DNA of 64,000 nucleotides, from contig NZ_JBGOSH010000007.1 in the NCBI RefSeq assembly GCF_041537925.1, positions 62,001 to 126,000 of the forward strand, given 5' to 3'. Below the pieces are notes generated by a model. The model worked only from the letters and a program-made list of their open reading frames with translations. It did not search any database and was not told the DNA's origin. The stretch comes from Ruegeria_C sp041537925. GTDB taxonomy: Bacteria; Pseudomonadota; Alphaproteobacteria; Rhodobacterales; Rhodobacteraceae. Positions 50,007-58,121 of the stretch are shown here, one piece after another (within the stretch, counting starts at the first letter, position 1; each line of letters opens with the position of its first letter). The translations under genes and the position numbers were made by a program.

Positions 50007-50873
50007 CTAGTGGGCGCTTTTGTCCGCCATCAGAATGCGTTTGAGAGCTGCGACTTTGGGAGAGCAGAGACCCTTCGGCCAGATCATATATGTTCTCAGT
50101 TTTTGCCTGGCCTTGGGCAGCCGGTGAATTTGCAAGCGTTTGCTTTCCGGAAATGTCGAAATCACGCTGCGTGGGACAAGTGCTGCGCCCATGCCTGTCA
50201 AAACGCATCCCAACATGGCGTGGTAGGATCCGAGCTCGATCGTTCTGCGCGGGACTTCCTTGCGCTCTGCATACCACTCTTCGAGGCGACGACGGTGCGG
50301 GCAGCCGTTCTCGAATACAAGGACGGTCGCCGGCACGTCTTCATCATCGCCAATCGGTGGATGGTTCTGCGCGGTCACGATCACCGGCTCTTCCTCGAAA
50401 GCCACGATCGAGTCGAATTTGGCCTCAGCCACTGGCTCGGCGACAAGGGCCGCATCAATCTCACCGGCCAGAAGGGCTTTGGCCAAAAGCACCGGATTAC
50501 CTGTACGCATCTCCAGAATGACTTTTGGATACTTCTGGGAAAAGATAGACAGCGGCTCCGGTAGCCGCACGGCAGCGGTGCTTTCCATTGAGCCAAGACG
50601 GAACAGACCTCGCGGCTCGTCCTCTTGTAACGCCGCCTCTGCCTCGTTTGCCAAGGCAAGCAGACGTTGCGCATAGTCGTAGAGCGTACGGCCGGCATCG
50701 CTCAGGATGAGTTTCTTGCCCTCCCGGTGAAACAGGGTGACCTGCAGGCGATCCTCGAGCTGACGAACGCGGGTGGTCACGTTGGACTGCACCCGGTTCA
50801 GGCGCAGCGCCGCTTTTGTAATGCCACCTTCCTGTACAACGGCGACAAAAATTCTGAGTTCCTGCAGATCCAT
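50007..50873 (-). CDS. LysR-family transcriptional regulator (divergent from globin)
   Basis: A 288-residue regulator starting at the ATG at 50873 (MDLQELRIFVAVVQEGG), the normal LysR beginning; in-frame ATGs 3, 13 and 23 codons upstream are possible but unsupported. The helix-turn-helix is ITKAALRLNRVQSNVTTRVRQLEDRL, and the effector domain begins with LFRLGSMESTAAVRLPE. A Cys in FENGCPHRRRLEEWY and another in MLGCVLTG could sense redox or nitrosative stress, which would fit the globin gene, but this is conjecture. It probably controls the divergent globin operon. Confidence 0.88.
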   Translation of the reverse strand: MDLQELRIFVAVVQEGGITKAALRLNRVQSNVTTRVRQLEDRLQVTLFHREGKKLILSDAGRTLYDYAQRLLALANEAEAALQEDEPRGLFRLGSMESTAAVRLPEPLSIFSQKYPKVILEMRTGNPVLLAKALLAGEIDAALVAEPVAEAKFDSIVAFEEEPVIVTAQNHPPIGDDEDVPATVLVFENGCPHRRRLEEWYAERKEVPRRTIELGSYHAMLGCVLTGMGAALVPRSVISTFPESKRLQIHRLPKARQKLRTYMIWPKGLCSPKVAALKRILMADKSAH

Positions 50874-50998
50874 TAATCTCATTTCGAGAACATAACCATC
50901 TTCATTATTCATTTTTTCTGAGTCGGAAAAAGCCCTAAACAATCAACAGGAGGATCAATGACAGCCGTTGGAACGGAACTGGAGAAAGGTTTTTCATT

Positions 50999-51448
50999 AT
51001 GGATCCCAGAGACATTCATTTGGTTCAACACACTTGGCAGAAGGTGGTGCCGATTGCCAAGACTGCGGCAGACCTGTTTTATGATCGGCTATTCGAGCTT
51101 GATCCCGCAGCCGCGGAATTGTTCGCAACAACAGATATGGCAGAGCAAAAGGTCAAGTTGCTGCAGACGCTGGCCACCGTTATTTCCAGCCTGCATGCCC
51201 CCACGCCAATGTTGCAGGACATCTTAGATCTGGGCCAGCGGCATGCGGGCTATGGTGTGACCGCAGACCACTATGATCTCGTTGGTTCGGCTTTGCTTTG
51301 GACATTGGAGCAAGCCTTGGGCGAAGCATGGACCGAAGAAACCTATCACGCCTGGTCGCAAGCTTACCAACTGATTGCAGAACAGATGCTCAAGGGAGCA
51401 GCAGAGGGCGCCATAAGTGCCGTTGGCTCAACCCAAAGAACCGCATAA
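50999..51448 (+). CDS. Single-domain haemoglobin (Vgb-like globin)
   Basis: A 149-residue globin. The proximal haem-binding His is H82 in LGQRHAGYGV, the distal E7 position is Gln50 in MAEQKVKLL, and B10 is Tyr28 in DLFYDRLFE. This Tyr/Gln distal pair is that of Vitreoscilla-type haemoglobins and flavohaemoglobins, which bind O2 and detoxify NO. No reductase domain is fused, so an external reductase would be needed. A DUF1330-like gene starts 16 bases downstream, and a LysR gene lies on the other side. Confidence 0.93.
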   Translation: MDPRDIHLVQHTWQKVVPIAKTAADLFYDRLFELDPAAAELFATTDMAEQKVKLLQTLATVISSLHAPTPMLQDILDLGQRHAGYGVTADHYDLVGSALLWTLEQALGEAWTEETYHAWSQAYQLIAEQMLKGAAEGAISAVGSTQRTA

Positions 51449-51464
51449 AAAAGGAGATAAGATC

Positions 51465-51752
51465 TTGTCAAAAGGATATTGGGTGGTTCGTGTTTCTATC
51501 AGAGACACAGAAACTTATCCGAGCTATCTGGCCGCTGCCCGGCCAGCATTTGAGAAATTTAGAGCGAAGTTTCTTGTGCGCGGTGGTCGCTATACCGCCC
51601 CGGAAGGAATTGCCCGTGATCGCAACGTTGTCGTTGAGTTCAAAGACTACGACACGGCACTGGCCTGTTATCAATCGCCGGAATACGGCGTCGCGCGGAA
51701 TATTCGCATCGCCAATGCAGACGCTGACTTCTTGATTGTCGAAGGCGCATAG
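51465..51752 (+). CDS. DUF1330-like dimeric ferredoxin-fold protein
   Basis: A 95-residue protein. The TTG at 51465 is preferred, with AAGGAG eight bases ahead; extending to a codon at 51417 would overlap the globin. It shows the DUF1330 pattern: KGYWVVRVSIRDTETYPSYL, FLVRGGRYTAPEG, RNVVVEFKDYDTALACYQSP and an ending ADADFLIVEGA. Family members form dimeric alpha-beta barrels of unknown, possibly enzymatic, role. Co-transcription with the globin suggests a stress or small-molecule clearance role. Confidence 0.88.
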   Translation: MSKGYWVVRVSIRDTETYPSYLAAARPAFEKFRAKFLVRGGRYTAPEGIARDRNVVVEFKDYDTALACYQSPEYGVARNIRIANADADFLIVEGA

Positions 51753-52049
51753 AGCCCGCGCTACCTGTTCTTCGCACCGTTTGGCAGTGTTTCAGGAGTG
51801 CCGGTGAACTGAAAAGGCAAACTTCAATCGAATGAGACGGCGAACAGGTGATCGACCACATGGCGTGTCCCTTAGACGCGCCGGAGCGTCTCTTGCTAAA
51901 CCCGCGCTTTCTTGGACCGATCCGTATTCACAAAATGGGACGGTGCTCTTGAGAACATCCGGCCAGATCCGTTCCTTCAATAGACACACTTCGACCGCCG
52001 AGCGTCGAAGGAATCATTTCAACCTATTATTCAGTAACGAGGATTACCC

Positions 52050-53381
52050 ATGTGGGTTAAACACAAAGCCAATGAAAGCGATACCCTTCAGTCGGTCACC
52101 AAGCAGTACAAGATCAAGGATCCGAATGCGGTTCTGAAGCATCCCCAGAACCGGAAGGTCCTGCCGCTGCTCAAGAAAGGCTCCGCCCTGAAGAAGGGAA
52201 CCGTGGTCTGGGTCCCCGATCCAAAAGCGAAGGTTTATGTTGTGAACGGACCGAAAGGGCAGATGGTCCTGAACGAGAAAGACTACAGGACCTATCTGAC
52301 GAACGTTCACAAGACGATGGATCGCGCCCTTACCGCTATTCGGCTGAAATACGATTATGCTATTGGCCGGCACGATACCCAGCGCAAGATCAATGACGAT
52401 CAGTGGTTCGTGTCATCCGTCGTCGAGACATTTTCATCGGCAAGCGAGCCGAAACGAACAAGAAAACTTGCCACCAACGCAATCAAGCAGCTCGCCCAAA
52501 CAACGAAAGGCCGAAAATACGGTGTTTTCGCAAAACATGTAGAAGCGGCAGACAAAGAAATCACAGCCTATACCAACGATGTTCACAAATGGGTTGGGGG
52601 GCTAATCGGAACGGCCGAGAGCACCGTCGCGGGTCTCAAAGTGGTCAAGGAAGCGGGAATATTCTGCGGTACGGTTGTAGCCGTCACCATCACGGCCCCC
52701 GCCAGTCTTCCGGCAGCGGCACTTGTCGGGGGGCTCTCAAGCGCAGGGGTCAATCTTGCATTTGACGGAGCCGACGCATTGGGTCGATGGGACTCAGGAT
52801 TGAAGCAGCGTTCAGCTGGTGAGATCGCCACGCGGACTATGACAAACGCCCTCGCGGGCGCCGCAGGCTCGGCGATTGCAGGCGGAATTGCGAAATACGC
52901 GGCTAAGCCGCTTTTGAGCGCGCTCGCGTCACGACCGATGATCTCGGCTCAAGTCGTCCGCCTGTCTCAGAGCAGGGTCGTGTCACGCGTACTGGAAAAA
53001 GAAGCCGCCATTCTTGCCAAAGAACTGGCAAAGAAAGATCTGGCCGCCTTTTCGCTTGGGATCAAGAATTTCCCCGACAAGGTGGTCTCGCAGGCCTTGA
53101 TGAAATTCTTCATAAGGTTTGGGACCGGTGGTTTAAGCAAATTGCTCAGTTCAAGCGGGGAGGTTGAACTAGAGGTATCCAAGTGGATGGCTAAAAACCC
53201 CAAAAAACTGGGACAGAAAAGTGGTCAGGTGGTTGGAGCCGCCGCTGCCGCTGACCTTGCAAAAGGAAAAATCTCGGACATCCTTTACGAACGGCTGCTG
53301 ACAACCAAAAAGGCGGACTTTACAAAGATCCTCCGCGTCGAGATGGAAGCCTACGCAAAGTCACAGTCCGTGCGGGCATAG
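52050..53381 (+). CDS. LysM-like domain fused to a hydrophobic central region; candidate secreted effector
   Basis: A 443-residue protein. Residues 1-65 resemble the LysM-type lead domain found on many PAAR-, Rhs- or T6SS-linked effectors (ANESDTLQSVTKQYKIKDPN, AVLKHPQNRKVLPLLKKGSA, TVVWVPD). A helical, Lys-rich middle follows. Then comes a long Gly/Ala-rich hydrophobic stretch (residues 170-300: CGTVVAVTITAPASLPAAAL, NALAGAAGSAIAGGIAKYAA), suggesting insertion into membranes, and a charged helical tail. There is no signal peptide. This resembles pore-forming effectors or their cargo. No immunity gene or secretion gene is adjacent, since a recombinase follows on the other strand. Not a named family to me. 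Confidence 0.75.
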   Translation: MWVKHKANESDTLQSVTKQYKIKDPNAVLKHPQNRKVLPLLKKGSALKKGTVVWVPDPKAKVYVVNGPKGQMVLNEKDYRTYLTNVHKTMDRALTAIRLKYDYAIGRHDTQRKINDDQWFVSSVVETFSSASEPKRTRKLATNAIKQLAQTTKGRKYGVFAKHVEAADKEITAYTNDVHKWVGGLIGTAESTVAGLKVVKEAGIFCGTVVAVTITAPASLPAAALVGGLSSAGVNLAFDGADALGRWDSGLKQRSAGEIATRTMTNALAGAAGSAIAGGIAKYAAKPLLSALASRPMISAQVVRLSQSRVVSRVLEKEAAILAKELAKKDLAAFSLGIKNFPDKVVSQALMKFFIRFGTGGLSKLLSSSGEVELEVSKWMAKNPKKLGQKSGQVVGAAAAADLAKGKISDILYERLLTTKKADFTKILRVEMEAYAKSQSVRA

Positions 53382-53423
53382 GAACGGAATTGCGACCTAG
53401 TAAGAACAGCAGGCGCTATCAAA

Positions 53424-53461
53424 GGGGTCTGCTCCGGCTGAGTGCAGAATGACACCTTAAG
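53424..53461. repeat. 38-base Tn3-like terminal inverted repeat (single end)
   Basis: The segment begins GGGGTCTGCTCCGG and ends CACCTTAAG. It is exactly 38 bases, with GGGG at one end and TAAG at the other, as in Tn3-family ends. It overlaps the last codons of the serine recombinase gene. I did not find a matching partner in the window. Confidence 0.4.
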
Positions 53462-54068
53462 CGCCGAGCAGTCGTTTTCCATAGTCACGCAGGTTGCCTT
53501 TGGGATCGACGTATCGGTACAGGGTGACGGGTTTCACGCCCAGTTCACTGCACAGCTCTGAAACGGATGTGTCCCGGTTGGCCATTGCGGCCTGTGCCAT
53601 CCGGACCTGAGCTTTGGTGAGTGCGAACTTTCGTCCGCCTTTGCGACCTCGAGCACGGGCGGCTTGCAGCCCAGCCATGGTGCGTTCCCGAGTCAACTCG
53701 CTCTCGAACTCAGCAAGCGCGGCAAAGATTCCAAATGATAACCTACCGGCTGCGGTGGTTGTGTCGATCTGTGCCCCTTGGCCTGTAAGCACCTTCAGGC
53801 CGATACCGCGCTCTGACAGTAGGGTGGTTGTTTTCACCAGATGGTTCAGACTGCGGCCCATCCTGTCCAACTTCCAAATGACAAGGACATCGCCTTCTCG
53901 CAAGGCCTTCAGGCAAGCTTCGAGGCCTGGGCGGTCGTCTTTCTTACCCGAGGCCTGATCGGAGTAGATTTGCTTTTCATCGACGCCCGCCTCGACCAGA
54001 GCGCCCTTTTGCAGGTCAAGCGACTGGCTGCCATCGGCTTTTGAGACGCGCGCGTATCCGATCAGCAT
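53457..54068 (-). CDS. Serine recombinase (resolvase/invertase family)
   Basis: A 203-residue recombinase. The catalytic Ser is S9 in MLIGYARVSKADGSQ, with the active-site Arg residues in IWKLDRMGRSLNHL and the long E helix FGIFAALAEFESELTRERT. A C-terminal helix-turn-helix (SVSELCSELGVKPVTLYRYV) binds DNA. Size and order match Tn3-type resolvases and DNA invertases. The neighbouring Tn3-like repeat favours a resolvase of a Tn3-family transposon whose transposase has been lost. A palindrome lies just ahead of its start. Confidence 0.93.
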   Translation of the reverse strand: MLIGYARVSKADGSQSLDLQKGALVEAGVDEKQIYSDQASGKKDDRPGLEACLKALREGDVLVIWKLDRMGRSLNHLVKTTTLLSERGIGLKVLTGQGAQIDTTTAAGRLSFGIFAALAEFESELTRERTMAGLQAARARGRKGGRKFALTKAQVRMAQAAMANRDTSVSELCSELGVKPVTLYRYVDPKGNLRDYGKRLLGA

Positions 54069-54072
54069 GTTT

Positions 54073-54090
54073 CACAAACGAACGTTTGTG
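54073..54090. promoter_or_regulatory. Palindrome upstream of the recombinase gene
   Basis: CACAAACG-AA-CGTTTGTG is a perfect 8-base inverted repeat ending 4 bases from the start codon (54068). It is a candidate site for the recombinase, acting as a res subsite or as an autoregulatory operator. Confidence 0.55.
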
Positions 54091-54122
54091 ATGTGTGGAA
54101 AAGTTCCTGGCTTTCGGCGACC

Positions 54123-55029
54123 GTGTTGCATGGATCAGAATTGGGGCGGATTGGCCCCTTACCCCATCACTTCAGACGACGCGCTCATACACCGCACGAC
54201 CGAGACCAGTCATGCTGTTGAGCGCCTTTGATGCCATTTTCACTTCGGCAATTTGATTGTCAAAGTCGCGCGCTTGCAGCCGGTCGCCGATAGCTTGTTT
54301 CCATCTTCCGATCTGGGCTTCGACCCGTGATCTCTGGTTGTATCCCGTCTTCGTTTGCCAGCTCATTCTACCATTTTGAGCGATGACGTCGATGTGGTGG
54401 TTGCGTTGTGCATTCTTGCCGTGAACCGCGTTTTTCGGCGGAGGAATAATGATCTCAACTTCATGCCCGAACTTCTCGATCAGGCAGTCTGCCACGCCCT
54501 GGCCGTCATAGGCACCATCCGCCAGAAACCGGCTCACATCGGCATCCATGTCTGTTAGCAAAGCTGGCAGTGCCGTTTCATCGCCCACATGTTTAGTGGT
54601 CAACTCAATCGCGGCGATTTCACCCGTTTCCGGATCGAAGGCGATGTGGAGCTTGCGCCATGTTTTGCGAGCCTTCTTGGTGCCGTGCTTCTCTTCATGC
54701 CAGTCGTTGCCGCCATGCACTTTCAGACCCGCGCTGTCCACAATGAGTGTGGTTGGTTTGCTCGCAGCTCGCCGGTTTTGGTGGAGCTTCAGCCCTTTAC
54801 CGCGCCGCGACAAGGTCGAGAAGTCCGGCACCACAAGGGCCATGCCCATCAGCTTGGCAAGCGACCGCACAAAGCCCTGAGTTTGCCTGAGCGGGAGTCG
54901 AAACACGACGCGCAGAGTGAGGCAGATCTCGATAGCCAAATCAGAGTACCGCGACTGACCGCCGCGTGTCTTGCGGCGCGGCGATCTCCATTTCTGCACC
55001 ACATCATCAGAAACCCAGATCGTCACGTC
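54123..55029 (-). pseudogene. Truncated IS5-family element, group B copy 4
   Basis: The left terminus TGTTGCATGGATCAGAATTG (54125 onward) is present. The transposase keeps residues from about 36 onward (MTIWVSDDVVQKWRSPRRKT to its stop at 54172) with DDE regions, but its first 35 codons and right terminus are gone, cut exactly at the IS6 element beginning at 55030. Confidence 0.9.
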
Positions 55030-55846
55030 GGCACCGTAAACTTAACCGTCACAGGTCAGCGAATTCCACTGACTTTGCGATTAGGCTGCTGAGACCTGTG
55101 CGATTTCGCGCCAGGTTTGCACAGCAAGAGACCGCATTTCCCGAAAGTCGGCTGATGTCATTTCGTGGCGGGGCAGATGGAACAGATTGGCTATTGGGTC
55201 GTGGATGGATACGAAGCGTTGCAGGTGCTCTGCTGATTTGAACCTCTTCATCACCTTCTCTCGTTGTCGCGTTGGCTGGTGGGAATTTTCAGCCCGGTTG
55301 TTCAAGCACTTATGTGATCGATGCTCGACACTCGGCATGGTCCTCCGCTTCGCCGCCCCGTACGAGCGCAGTTTATCAGTGATCATGACGCGCGGGACAA
55401 TTCCCTGCCGCTTGAGCAGCTTTCGCATCAACCGCCTGGCTGCTTTGGTGTTGCGTCGGCTCTGCACCAGCACATCAAGGACAAATCCGTCTTGGTCAAC
55501 CGCTCGCCAAAGCCAGTGTTTCTTACCCTGGATCACGATAACGACCTCGTCGAGGTGCCATTTACCACCAAACTGCCCAGCTGAGCGGCGCCTGATTGTT
55601 CCGGCAAACTGACGCCCGAATTTCTCCGCCCACATGCGGATCGTTTGGTGTGACACGATGATACCGCGTTCTGCCAACAGGTCTTCGACCATGCGCAAGC
55701 TAAGTGGGAAGCGAAAAAACAGCCAGACCGCATTTGCGATCACATCCGGCGGGAAGCGGTGGCGGCGATAGATACAAGAACTGTTGGTGTTGGTCATCCG
55801 GCCCAATCGCACATCAACGAGACTTGTGCATTAAGTTTACGGTGCC
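55030..55846. mobile_element. Complete IS6-family element
   Basis: An 817-base element with perfect 16-base terminal repeats, GGCACCGTAAACTTAA (55030-55045) and TTAAGTTTACGGTGCC (55831-55846). The flanking 8-mers (GTCACGTC and GTCAGCAG) differ. On one side lies a cut IS5 transposase, on the other a cut DapA-family gene, so the element joined two broken sequences, as expected from an IS6-mediated adjacent deletion or cointegrate event. Confidence 0.92.
55081..55797 (-). CDS. IS6-family transposase
   Basis: A 238-residue transposase from the ATG at 55797 (MTNTNSSCIYRRHRFPPDVI), the usual family start; an ATG five codons earlier is possible. DDE regions are GGKWHLDEVVIVIQGKKHWL, PRVMITDKLRSYGAAKR and NNRAENSHQPTRQRE. 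It belongs to a different IS6 subgroup from the copy at 28.0 kb. Full length. Confidence 0.93.
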   Translation of the reverse strand: MTNTNSSCIYRRHRFPPDVIANAVWLFFRFPLSLRMVEDLLAERGIIVSHQTIRMWAEKFGRQFAGTIRRRSAGQFGGKWHLDEVVIVIQGKKHWLWRAVDQDGFVLDVLVQSRRNTKAARRLMRKLLKRQGIVPRVMITDKLRSYGAAKRRTMPSVEHRSHKCLNNRAENSHQPTRQREKVMKRFKSAEHLQRFVSIHDPIANLFHLPRHEMTSADFREMRSLAVQTWREIAQVSAA

Positions 55847-55947
55847 GTCAGCAGTTTTTCAAAGGCTGCAAAGTCGATCCGGTTATTGGCATCGAAGGGG
55901 GTGACCAGAGCTGGCATGACGCCGGAAAGCTTGACGTTATAGGTCAT
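55847..55947 (-). pseudogene. 5' fragment of a DapA-family aldolase/lyase gene
   Basis: From the ATG at 55947 (AAAGGAT ahead) the frame encodes MTYNVKLSGVMPALVTPFDA and then NNRIDFAAFEKLL, the typical opening of the dihydrodipicolinate synthase / N-acetylneuraminate lyase family (G-x-x-x-A-x-x-T-P-F). It stops after 33 codons at the IS6 end. The missing 260 or so residues are absent from the window. It is the third gene of an operon with an SDR and an FAD oxidoreductase. Confidence 0.88.
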
Positions 55948-56012
55948 TTTTGGATCCTTTCGCCGCGAAGACGGCGGGTCCGCGCCGGGGCACGGACACC
56001 GAATGATTGCGA

Positions 56013-57263
56013 TTAGATGACTGCACGTTCGATCACGCGCTCGCCCTTGGTGAAGCGTTCATACAGGAATGGGGACAGATCCATTGACCGAAATTCGCCA
56101 TATATGATTTGCTCTGCCACGCCGCGCCCCACTGCTGGACCCTGTTGCGAGCCGTGCCCGGAAGAGCCGTTGGTGAAGTGGAAGTTCGCCACCTGATCAT
56201 GCGGCCCGATGACGACATTGAAGTCGAAAGGGTTAAAGTCGTAGTGCCCCATCCAGAAATCCACGACTTCAACATCTTCGAACTGCGGAATGCGGTTTGA
56301 GATGATCGGATGAACCTTGTCTTCCCAGATGGTTTCCTCGGCGCTGAAATCGTCGACATCCACAGTGGCGTCTTCACCCAAGGGTGGGCAACCGACCAGA
56401 TAATCATCGCCAAACTGACGGAAATGCACACCCGTCGGATCAATGGTCAACGGCAGGTCCCGGTCCAGCGGTTCCTTGGCACGGAAGATGAATGTGTAAC
56501 GTCGCTTGGGTTGGATATCGAGCTTTAGCCCGGCCATATCGGCCACCATCCCGGCTCGGGTGCCCGACGCATTGACGATGGCACCGGCCTTAATGATCTC
56601 GCCCGATGCAAGCGTCACCCCGGTGACCTTGTCCCCTGTGCGGTGGATTGCCGTGACTGAGTTCTGGATGTACTCAACACCCTTTTCGACCGATTTCTTG
56701 ATCAGCCATTCAACCATCAGCGGGGCATTGTAATACCCCTCGTCGACAGTATTCAGACTGCCTGTTTCAATATCGTCAAGCTTATAAAACGGGTAGGCCT
56801 CTGCGATGTCAGACGGCGTTACCATCCGGGTGCCCGCACCGCATTCTTCCTGTACGCTTTGATCTCGCCTCAGAACTTTGGTCAGGTCAGCATTGTCAGA
56901 CAGATACAGATAGCCAAAATTGCGAATGCTCAACTCTGGCACTCCCGGGTCACCACCAAGGTTCTCACGGAAATTGCGCACGAACTCGGCCGCGTACTGA
57001 CCGATTTGCACGTTGATGGGATTGGCAAACTGCTGGCGCATGCAGTTGTTCGAAGCCCCGGTTTGCGCCTTGGAAAAGGTTGGATCGGGCTCAACAACCA
57101 GTACCTTGCCCTTGAAATCCGGGTTCGACACCAGAAACCAAGCGGTACAGGCCCCCATGGTGGCCCCACCGATGATGACAACATCATAAGCATCATGTTT
57201 CGCGGTAGCGGAAAACATAGGGAGATCCATCTCCCACGAGGAGTCTTTGGAAGTCGGCTTCAT
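56013..57263 (-). CDS. FAD-dependent oxidoreductase of the DAO family (sarcosine/amino-acid oxidase-like)
   Basis: A 416-residue flavoenzyme. The ATG at 57263 is preferred; 72 upstream codons in the frame overlap the SDR end without family character. The dinucleotide-binding motif is DVVIIGGATMGACTAWFLVS with E in VVEPDPT. The D-amino-acid-oxidase-like regions continue in NASGTRAGMVADMAGL and a C-terminal FHFTNGSSGHGSQQGPAVGR. Enzymes of this type oxidise secondary or tertiary amines and imino acids (sarcosine, dimethylglycine, hydroxyproline). Together with a DapA-type enzyme the set could have dismantled an amino or imino acid. Confidence 0.9.
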   Translation of the reverse strand: MKPTSKDSSWEMDLPMFSATAKHDAYDVVIIGGATMGACTAWFLVSNPDFKGKVLVVEPDPTFSKAQTGASNNCMRQQFANPINVQIGQYAAEFVRNFRENLGGDPGVPELSIRNFGYLYLSDNADLTKVLRRDQSVQEECGAGTRMVTPSDIAEAYPFYKLDDIETGSLNTVDEGYYNAPLMVEWLIKKSVEKGVEYIQNSVTAIHRTGDKVTGVTLASGEIIKAGAIVNASGTRAGMVADMAGLKLDIQPKRRYTFIFRAKEPLDRDLPLTIDPTGVHFRQFGDDYLVGCPPLGEDATVDVDDFSAEETIWEDKVHPIISNRIPQFEDVEVVDFWMGHYDFNPFDFNVVIGPHDQVANFHFTNGSSGHGSQQGPAVGRGVAEQIIYGEFRSMDLSPFLYERFTKGERVIERAVI

Positions 57264-57291
57264 GATTGTTCTTTCGTGGTTGTTGTGTTGG

Positions 57292-57999
57292 TCAGACCGA
57301 GCGGGTGATGCCGCCGTCAACGCGGATGTTTTGACCTGTGATGTAGGCGCCTCCGTCTGAGGCGAGGAACGCAACCGTGGCAGCGATCTCTTCATATGAC
57401 TTGCCGTAACGTTCCATCGGGATCTTGGCCATGAAATCCGGATTTTCCGGCAAGCTGTCGATAAATCCGGGCAGCACATTGTTCATACGCACATTGTCTG
57501 CGGCGTACTTGTCTGAAAACAGTTTGGTGAAAGCAGCCAGACCTGCCCGCATCACACCCGAAGTCGGGAAAACTGCATCAGGCTCGAAGGCGGCAAAGGT
57601 TGAGATATTGATGATTGTTCCGGATTTCTGAGCAAGCATGATCGGAGCAACAATCCGTGAGGCGCGTACGCTATTCAGAAAATAGACCTCCATACCCTCA
57701 TGCCAGTCTTCGTCGCTGATTTCGAGGACAGGCGCGCGGGGCCCGTGGCCTGCCGAGTTGACCAATACATCCACGCGACCCCATTTGCTCATTGCTGCGT
57801 CGACCAGTTTCTGCATGTCCCCGCTAGATTTATTTGTGCCGGTCACTCCGATCCCGCCCAGCTCTTTGGCCAATGCCTCGCCCTTGCCAGATGAAGACAG
57901 GATGGCGACGTTGAAGCCATCGGCGGCAAGGCGACGTGCACTATCGGCGCCCATGCCGCTGCCGCCACCCATGATGATTGCAACTTTCTCGTCAGCCAT
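57292..57999 (-). CDS. SDR-family oxidoreductase
   Basis: A 235-residue short-chain dehydrogenase. NAD(P) motif IIMGGGSGMGADSARRLAAD (an unusual GGGSGMG loop), NSAGHGPRAPVLEI, and VDGGITRSV at the end. The normal Tyr-x3-Lys pair is not obvious: the expected region reads VFPTSGVMRAGLAAFTKLFS, so the catalytic Tyr appears to be replaced. That makes it either a variant enzyme or a non-classical member. It is first in the operon, 28 bases before the FAD oxidoreductase, and divergent from a LysR gene. Confidence 0.85.
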   Translation of the reverse strand: MADEKVAIIMGGGSGMGADSARRLAADGFNVAILSSSGKGEALAKELGGIGVTGTNKSSGDMQKLVDAAMSKWGRVDVLVNSAGHGPRAPVLEISDEDWHEGMEVYFLNSVRASRIVAPIMLAQKSGTIINISTFAAFEPDAVFPTSGVMRAGLAAFTKLFSDKYAADNVRMNNVLPGFIDSLPENPDFMAKIPMERYGKSYEEIAATVAFLASDGGAYITGQNIRVDGGITRSV

Positions 58000-58121
58000 T
58001 TCTCGTCTCCGTGTGTTCAGTTGGTTAATCTGACTTCAACATGGAGAGTCCCCGCGCGTTTGACTAACCAATAATTCTGCTTTAGCACCATAGAAATTCT
58101 ACAATCTAAGTGTAGGCGCAG

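Noticed and set aside
51753..52049. Possible small gene between the DUF1330-like gene and the LysM-like gene
   Set aside because: The longest frame (about 100 codons from 51832) runs into the LysM-like gene, is Arg-rich and has no ribosome site; probably only promoter and leader sequence.
28976..53381. Type VI secretion or extracellular contractile injection gene cluster
   Set aside because: Only effector-like proteins are seen. No sheath, tube, baseplate, PAAR, VgrG, Hcp or AAA ATPase gene is present in the window.
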